Shown: in pieces, positions 58,806 to 64,000 of the stretch
How the letters are laid out: the number at the start of each line of letters is the position of its first letter
How positions within the stretch are numbered: the first letter of the stretch is position 1
Origin: VRUE01 sp036265675
GTDB taxonomy: Bacteria; Actinomycetota; Thermoleophilia; Solirubrobacterales; 70-9
Assembly: GCA_036265675.1 (NCBI GenBank)
Contig: DATAOP010000049.1
Coordinates: 62,001 to 126,000, forward strand
Length of the DNA: 64,000 bases
Direction of reading: 5' to 3'
Translations under genes and position numbers: made by a program
Notes under the pieces: model-generated
Seen by the model: the letters and a program-made list of their open reading frames with translations, nothing else
Told to the model about the DNA's origin: nothing
The model's database searches: none

Positions 58806-61800
58806 CGATGACCCCCTTTATGACGCTTGCCGCCATGACCGTGGCACTCTCCGCGCAGTTTGGTGGTGAAAACCGCGCCGACGTTGTTCTGGCCGATCGC
58901 TTTCACGTTCGATACCGGCGGCACGGCGCAGATGTTCGCGGAGTTGACGAGTAGGCCCCTTTTGCCACCGAAGAGCGTCATCACGAATTTGCTGACCGGC
59001 TCGTCCGGCAGGTTGCTGAAGAAGGCCCTGATGCCGCCCTTTTTCCCCGGCCCGATCTTGCCTTCGAGGACGATTCGGACGTCTCCGCTGTGGAGGTCGG
59101 CGACGAGGTCCGGCAGCGGGTTGCTGGAGGACCGCAGGTAGACGTTCCCACGCAGTGGTTCGTCGAGCAGGGGCGTGTAGGCGACAGCTGAGCCGTAGAC
59201 GGAATCCGACGGGCACTGTTCGGCGGCGAACTGCACCCTGGTGCAGATTTTGCGGATGTGTTCCTGGGCGAGGAACTCCTGCCGCGGGATGATGACCGCG
59301 ATCTCCTTCAGGTTCGAGTCATTCGGCCCCCTCGAGGCGAACGTCGTTCGCAGCTGCGGGTAGTCGCCGCGGCGTGTGCCCCCACGCAGCCTCACGCCGA
59401 GCCGCGGGTGGAAGCCGAGGATGCGGCAGTTGAGCAGCTGGAAATACGTCGACGGGGATGCCGATGAGTCGTCGGCGGTGGTCGTGAAGTCGGCACCGGA
59501 CCCGGTCAGGTCCGAGGTGAGCCGAGACGCTTCGCAGCTGGACGGGTTGTGGGTGAATTCGGGGCGGTCGACGAACACGCGGACGTCCTTCAGGTGGAGG
59601 ACGACGCCGTCGATGATGTGCGGAATCCGATCGGATGCGCTCGAGTCGATTCGCAGCTGAGCGGTGTGTTGGTCGACCTGGAACGCCGATTGGATCACCA
59701 CGGTTCCGAGGTCGAAGGGACCGATGGTCGCCGGATTGACGGTGATGAGCGAGAGGGGGGCACCGTGGTACGGGCCGCCGAGGTAGACCTTGCCTTCGGC
59801 GTAGGTGAGAGCCGAGCCGACCCCGTAGCCGACCAGCGTGTGACCCACCTGGCTGGCGGTCGGACAGGACGGATCGGCTGCCTCGAGCGTGCCGCTCTTG
59901 ACACGCGCCTCCGCCACCTGAGCCGGCGAGCATTTGGGGATCCCCGCCAGTTTGCCGGTGACTCCCTTCGGCAGCACCAGCGAGTACGAGGTCAGCTCCT
60001 GTTCGGTGTCCTTTCGCTGGATGCGCACGAAATACGGGGTGAACGAGTTGACGTTGGAATTCACTGCGCCCGACGTCACGGTCGGTTCGAAAGGAGGCGT
60101 GCCGGAGGGACATTGGCCGCCGTCCGGACCGGTTTTGACCAGCGTGTAACTGTCTTCTTCCACCGGCACCGCTTCGCCCCAGGGGAGGCCTTCGATCGTT
60201 GTCCCGACGTAGCCGCAGCGATCCGGCGTCGCCAGGAAGGAGCGCTGGCCTGAGCGGAAGCTGGCTTCCAGGTCCGTGTAGGGCAGTTGGGGAAGGCCGT
60301 CGAACACGGCGGTGACGGTGCCGTCCTCTGGATTGAGCTTCAGCTGCCCGGCCAGCTTCACCATCACGGCGCGCGCGGGTGACTTGGCAAGTAGATAGAC
60401 GGCGACGATGCTGTCGAACGGGTTCTCCGCCCCGTGCGTCGGCGTCGCCGGATTGTCTGGCTGGGCGAGGTAGATGTCACCCGCGAGCTCGTCTTTGAAA
60501 AGCGGTGTTTTGACGGTGAGCGCGCCGATCTTCGCGGAAGCCGGGCAGCCCTGCCCCTGTACGGTCAGAGCGCCCTCCGCGGCGAACTGTGACGGGGTGC
60601 AGACGCCGAGCCCGGCACCCACCGATGGGTTGACGGTCGTGCCCTGCGGCAGCTTGACCACAACCGTGCGGGGCGGTGAGGGATTGGTTAGGTCCGGACG
60701 CGTCAGGCGGTCGTGATTGATGTTGAGCCTGAACACATATCCGCTTGGAGAGGACGCTTTCGTGCTGTCGAGGTGCCCGACCATTTCCGGTTCGAATTGC
60801 AGGTGGGAGCAGGTCATTTCGGCCGGCTGCCCGCCCGACGTGCGGTTGGTGGCGGTGGCGCTCGCAGGCGAGGCTCCCTTCTGCCATGAGTCGGCGGTCA
60901 GGTCGAAGCTGAGCGCTCCCGAGCAGAGCGACTGCAGGCTGAGGTAGGCACGCGGTTTGAATTCCTTCGGCTCGCCGAGCCAGCATTTCGCCCACGGGAA
61001 GATCGGTTCGGCCTCGTTGAGGCAGTTGCCGCGCTCGGCGTTGTGGGACGCCCCCCAGGGGGTCCCCCAGAGGTTCAGATCGAACGTCGAGAGGTCCAGC
61101 ACCTGCGGAATGTTCTTCGCCTCCAGCAGGAGCGAGTAGCTGCCGTCGGAGTTTGCATTGAGCTGGACGTTCATGACCACCGGTGAGCCGAACGGAGAGA
61201 ACCCGAGCTGGGCCAGCGTGCCTGGCGCCGGATCCAGGTTGAAGAGGCCGAACGTCCTTTCGCCTTCGCTTGTGAGCACGCCGACGGTGCCCACCTGGCT
61301 CGCAGCGGGGCAGTCCTCCCCGGAGCGGCTCTGTTCGAATGGGGAGATGCGGGGCGTGTGGAACAACGTGCGCGAGCATGCCGGTGTCACGCTCGGGTTG
61401 AGAATCAGCCCGGTCGGCATGTTGATTCGCAGGTCGCGGAGGTCGCCGTCGGGAAAGACGACCCCGGGCTGCCCTTCGAATTCCCCGCCGGGCCTGACCC
61501 CGACACCGAAGGTCAGCTCATATGGATGGGTGCCCGCCGCGGTTGCCGGTTCGCCGCCGTCTGCCCAGACGGCTGCGGAGAACCCTTCGGTTCCCGGGCG
61601 CAGGCCAAAGCCGGCAGTCGTCTCGAAGCTCGCGATGCCGCCGTTGGTTGTACCCGACGAATTCGTCGCCACCAGCCGGAAGTAGTAGGTCGTGTTGGGA
61701 GTGAGGCCACTGATGGCCGCACGGGCCGATTCGTCGCCGGAACCCGATCCTGCGTCCGTCGCGGCCGTCTTCGCCGCCCCGGCGAGGCTGGCGCTCGTGC

Positions 61801-61987
61801 CGTATTCGAAGCGGTAGGTGGTGGCGATCCCCTGAGGGTTGACGCTGCCGTCGAGCACCGCGGATACGCCCTGAATATCGGTGGCGGACACCGGCCCCAG
61901 CGTCGGCGCCGCGGCGCTGGCCGAGGACGCAGCGACGGTCAGCGCCGCGATCACCGCGGATGCCATGAGGACAACTCGGCGGATCAT
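58802..61987 (-). CDS. giant secreted protein, family A (A4) with N-terminal FN3-like domain
   Basis: A 1061-aa secreted protein with signal peptide VLMASAVIAALTVAASSASA. One fibronectin-like repeat is at about 30-125 (TTYRFEYGTSASLAG, YYFRLVATNSSG), a module otherwise found in family B. Family A modules follow: LRINMPTGLILNPSVTPAC, NIPQVLDLSTFDLNLWGTPWG, LPQGTTVNPSVGAG, FLATPDRCGY, KVYLGGPYHGAPLSLITVNPA, HNPSSCEAS and GLLVNSANICAVP. The tail is ECHGHGGKRHKGGHR. The ATG overlaps the stop of the preceding gene (ATGA). Confidence 0.86.
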   Translation of the reverse strand: MIRRVVLMASAVIAALTVAASSASAAAPTLGPVSATDIQGVSAVLDGSVNPQGIATTYRFEYGTSASLAGAAKTAATDAGSGSGDESARAAISGLTPNTTYYFRLVATNSSGTTNGGIASFETTAGFGLRPGTEGFSAAVWADGGEPATAAGTHPYELTFGVGVRPGGEFEGQPGVVFPDGDLRDLRINMPTGLILNPSVTPACSRTLFHTPRISPFEQSRSGEDCPAASQVGTVGVLTSEGERTFGLFNLDPAPGTLAQLGFSPFGSPVVMNVQLNANSDGSYSLLLEAKNIPQVLDLSTFDLNLWGTPWGASHNAERGNCLNEAEPIFPWAKCWLGEPKEFKPRAYLSLQSLCSGALSFDLTADSWQKGASPASATATNRTSGGQPAEMTCSHLQFEPEMVGHLDSTKASSPSGYVFRLNINHDRLTRPDLTNPSPPRTVVVKLPQGTTVNPSVGAGLGVCTPSQFAAEGALTVQGQGCPASAKIGALTVKTPLFKDELAGDIYLAQPDNPATPTHGAENPFDSIVAVYLLAKSPARAVMVKLAGQLKLNPEDGTVTAVFDGLPQLPYTDLEASFRSGQRSFLATPDRCGYVGTTIEGLPWGEAVPVEEDSYTLVKTGPDGGQCPSGTPPFEPTVTSGAVNSNVNSFTPYFVRIQRKDTEQELTSYSLVLPKGVTGKLAGIPKCSPAQVAEARVKSGTLEAADPSCPTASQVGHTLVGYGVGSALTYAEGKVYLGGPYHGAPLSLITVNPATIGPFDLGTVVIQSAFQVDQHTAQLRIDSSASDRIPHIIDGVVLHLKDVRVFVDRPEFTHNPSSCEASRLTSDLTGSGADFTTTADDSSASPSTYFQLLNCRILGFHPRLGVRLRGGTRRGDYPQLRTTFASRGPNDSNLKEIAVIIPRQEFLAQEHIRKICTRVQFAAEQCPSDSVYGSAVAYTPLLDEPLRGNVYLRSSSNPLPDLVADLHSGDVRIVLEGKIGPGKKGGIRAFFSNLPDEPVSKFVMTLFGGKRGLLVNSANICAVPPVSNVKAIGQNNVGAVFTTKLRGECHGHGGKRHKGGHR

Positions 61988-63936
61988 CGGCCGTTCCTTC
62001 CCTTGCTGTTGTGCCCACGGCCGTGCCTGCGCCGATGGTGTTTGCCTCGTCTCACGCAGATGGCCCTGCGCTTCACATATCCCTTTCGGCAGTACTTGTG
62101 GTAATCGACGGCCGGGTTACCGGCACCGGGAACCAGAGTCGCGAGCGTCGGGTTCCTAGGGACCGGCGGCAGGAGCTGGCAGGCATCGCCTTCGCATGGG
62201 ATCGGCGGGATCGGTTCGACGAAGCCGCCGCCCACCCGCACGTCGTACAGGTCCTGCGACCCAGGGTCCGTGTGGACCAGACTGGCGCTGGTGAGGATGT
62301 ACGCATCGCTGCCGTCCGCCGAGGCATCGGCGAACGACGCACCCTCCGGAAGGGAGCCGTTGGAGAGGATCGAAATGCATCCTTCCGCCTGCGAGCAGGT
62401 CCCTTCCCCCGCCGCCTCCCACTCGTAGACGTCGTCCACGCCTTCGTCCGTCGTCGGGTTCGCGTTACTGTCACTTTTCGAGAGCGCGTCGGCCGAGGTG
62501 TAGAACACCCGTCTTCCGTTCGCTGAGAGAACCCGCGGCTTGTAGATGTCCGTCGAGCCCGGCGCCGTGCCATTCGGAACCGAGCCGGGGATCGTCGCGG
62601 GCCCGACGGGCTGTTCGGAGCTCGGATTGCAGGATGCGCAGACGAGGCCGCCGCCCGTGGCATCGAAGAGAAAGACCTCGGAGTCCGGCAAACCGGTGTT
62701 CTGGTCGGTGTTGTCGTACCCGGTCAACTGTTCCTCGGATACGAAGACCAGCCTCGTCCCGTCCGCGCTGACCCGCGCCGCTCCTGTGGCGGGGGGATAG
62801 GTGCTCGAGTCGGCCGCTTCCGATCCCGAGGCCACCGCGGTGACGGCCCCCGCCCAGCGCTCCAGCGCCGAGCCGTCCTGGAAGTAGGCGACCTCGCCGT
62901 CCGCCGACGTGCCGAGGACCCCGACCACCCCGCCGCCGGGCGTAAGGTCGGTGCTCGTGCCTTCAACGTAGCGCCAGAGGTGCCCACCCTTCGTGTAAAA
63001 CGCGACCGATCCGTCGGCCGAGGCTGTCTGGAAGACACCCCCGCCGCCGGCGGCCAGGTCGACCTGCGTGCTGGAGGTCCCTTCGAAGAGGTAGAGGTTG
63101 TCGTTGTTCGTGTCCGTCCAGTAGACGCCTGAGCCGCCTTTCGCTACCGCTCCGGATGGTGCCGCGAGCACGGCGCCCGGCGCGCCGTTGATCAGGGTGA
63201 GCCCCCCACCCTGGGTCCACTCATAGAGATTCGCCTTGCCCGCGCCGCAGCCGTCGACGGCATCGGCCGTGAGTCTCGAGCAGGTCGAGAGGACGACCGT
63301 TTTCAGATCTGGAGAAGCCCCGGCCAGGCGGACGTCGAACGTGTCGGGGTCCAGACCGAGTCCCGCGATGTCGGAGGCTTCGATCAGCGCTTCGAACCTG
63401 CCCCCTTCGCGCAGGTAGTAGTCCTGGTACCCGGAGGGCGCGTTGGTTCCGGCCAGCGGCGGGTTCGAGACGGCGCAACCGCTCGCTTCACCGCGGCAGT
63501 GCTTTCCGTTGAACAGAAGCGCACGGGCCAGGTCGGGCGAGAAGATCTGGTAGGGCACGCCCTGGTCTGAGAAGTCGTAACTGCCGGAGACGGTCGGTGC
63601 CGTGAGGTTTTGAGTAGTCCAGCTTTCCCCGACGCGCGAGCCGAGGTACTGGCTCGCAACCGGGGCTCCCGCCGCGTCCGAGCCGAAGGAGGTGGCGGAG
63701 TCATAGGTGACGGCTCCTCCCCCGAGCGCGGCCTGCATGACGCCGCCGCCGGCAACACCTCCGGGAGGATCGACCTGCCCACCGTTTTTGTCGACCGGCG
63801 AGACCATCTCCCAGCCTCTTTCATCGGGGAGGGCCGCCCGAGCGAAGCTCGCGCCGAGCAGGCCGATCAGGCCGATCGCGATCGCCATGGCACCGAGAAA
63901 CCGCCAGCTATGCATGCGGATCAGCGAACTGGCCAC
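61984..63936 (-). CDS. secreted protein, family B C-terminal half (TolB/WD40-like)
   Basis: A 650-aa secreted protein with signal peptide MAIAIGLIGLLGASFARA. It begins RGWEMVSPVDKNGG, equivalent to the RAYELVSP start of the second half of the large family B proteins. A TolB/WD40-like propeller covers about 60-590 (FSPDLARALLF, GASPDLKTVVLS, RVSADGTRLVFVS) and includes LVCASCNPSSEQP. The tail is CRKGYVKRRAICV + RRGKHHRRRHGRGH. The NHL and fibronectin half is absent. GTG at 63936 directly follows the stop of the next upstream gene. Confidence 0.86.
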   Translation of the reverse strand: MASSLIRMHSWRFLGAMAIAIGLIGLLGASFARAALPDERGWEMVSPVDKNGGQVDPPGGVAGGGVMQAALGGGAVTYDSATSFGSDAAGAPVASQYLGSRVGESWTTQNLTAPTVSGSYDFSDQGVPYQIFSPDLARALLFNGKHCRGEASGCAVSNPPLAGTNAPSGYQDYYLREGGRFEALIEASDIAGLGLDPDTFDVRLAGASPDLKTVVLSTCSRLTADAVDGCGAGKANLYEWTQGGGLTLINGAPGAVLAAPSGAVAKGGSGVYWTDTNNDNLYLFEGTSSTQVDLAAGGGGVFQTASADGSVAFYTKGGHLWRYVEGTSTDLTPGGGVVGVLGTSADGEVAYFQDGSALERWAGAVTAVASGSEAADSSTYPPATGAARVSADGTRLVFVSEEQLTGYDNTDQNTGLPDSEVFLFDATGGGLVCASCNPSSEQPVGPATIPGSVPNGTAPGSTDIYKPRVLSANGRRVFYTSADALSKSDSNANPTTDEGVDDVYEWEAAGEGTCSQAEGCISILSNGSLPEGASFADASADGSDAYILTSASLVHTDPGSQDLYDVRVGGGFVEPIPPIPCEGDACQLLPPVPRNPTLATLVPGAGNPAVDYHKYCRKGYVKRRAICVRRGKHHRRRHGRGHNSKGRNGR

Positions 63937-64000
63937 TTAGTGCTTCCCCTTGCCATGACACGCGGCGACGACCGTCGGGGCGGACCCATACCGGCGTCCG
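63937..64000 (-). CDS. C-terminal end of a further family A-like gene
   Basis: The last 20 codons of a gene that runs in from the right edge. They end VVAACHGKGKH, which resembles the ends of A4 (ECHGHGGKRHKGG) and A1 (ACGGKRKHHRH). Its TAA directly abuts the GTG of the TolB-like gene, so the operon continues beyond the window. Confidence 0.55.
   Translation of the reverse strand, partial: GRRYGSAPTVVAACHGKGKH

Overview
The window is high-GC, densely packed actinobacterial DNA. Many genes start with GTG or TTG, few have a clear Shine-Dalgarno sequence, and genes often overlap by 4 nt (ATGA, GTGA, TTGA). The set of large secreted proteins with HFRLVATN-type repeats, together with DUF2277, DUF2630 and DUF6458 proteins, suggests class Thermoleophilia (Solirubrobacterales). 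This placement comes from recognising the gene families, not from a marker gene. I see no rRNA, tRNA, CRISPR array, insertion sequence or prophage.

Region 1 (1-23.3 kb) is ordinary chromosomal housekeeping and stress content. It holds a four-gene MBL hydrolase / GST-N / TetR / hydrolase operon, a catalase-family peroxidase, a zinc-less DksA-like protein, VOC and CBS proteins, and an MFS + MscS pair. It continues with a YbdK-type carboxylate-amine ligase, a YihY/BrkB protein, an acylphosphatase fused to a LigD-type 3'-phosphoesterase domain, and a DHA2 efflux pump with a divergent TetR gene. The last part holds an O6-alkylguanine methyltransferase coupled to an Ada-like zinc protein, a secreted YWTD propeller, glucose-6-phosphate dehydrogenase and a deazaflavin-type oxidoreductase.

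Region 2 (23.3-38.9 kb) is one five-gene minus-strand operon of giant secreted proteins. It is read from a near-consensus sigma-70 promoter at 38863-38891 through a leader of about 140 nt. Two families alternate. Family B proteins have an N-terminal NHL-type propeller, fibronectin-like repeats and a TolB/WD40-like C-terminal propeller. Family A proteins have tandem Cys-terminated beta modules. Many end in a Cys-pair plus His/Arg/Lys-rich tail.

Region 3 (39-44.4 kb) holds a nitronate monooxygenase, DUF1360 and zinc-ribbon proteins, a ferritin-like gene with a probable 5' frameshift, a secreted protein with an internal duplication, and a double-TetR regulator.

Region 4 (44.4-64 kb) returns to the giant secreted proteins in two minus-strand operons. 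The first runs family A, MmpL transporter, small secreted two-Cys protein, family C, DUF2600 (tetraprenyl-beta-curcumene-synthase-like) and TetR. The second runs family A (cut by the window edge), family B C-terminal half, family A, NHL propeller, family C, lipoprotein and family C. Shared families A, B and C tie regions 2 and 4 into one envelope-associated system. Its best guess is a lipid or terpenoid export and surface-coat function, and I consider it the most interesting undescribed content here. That function is inference.
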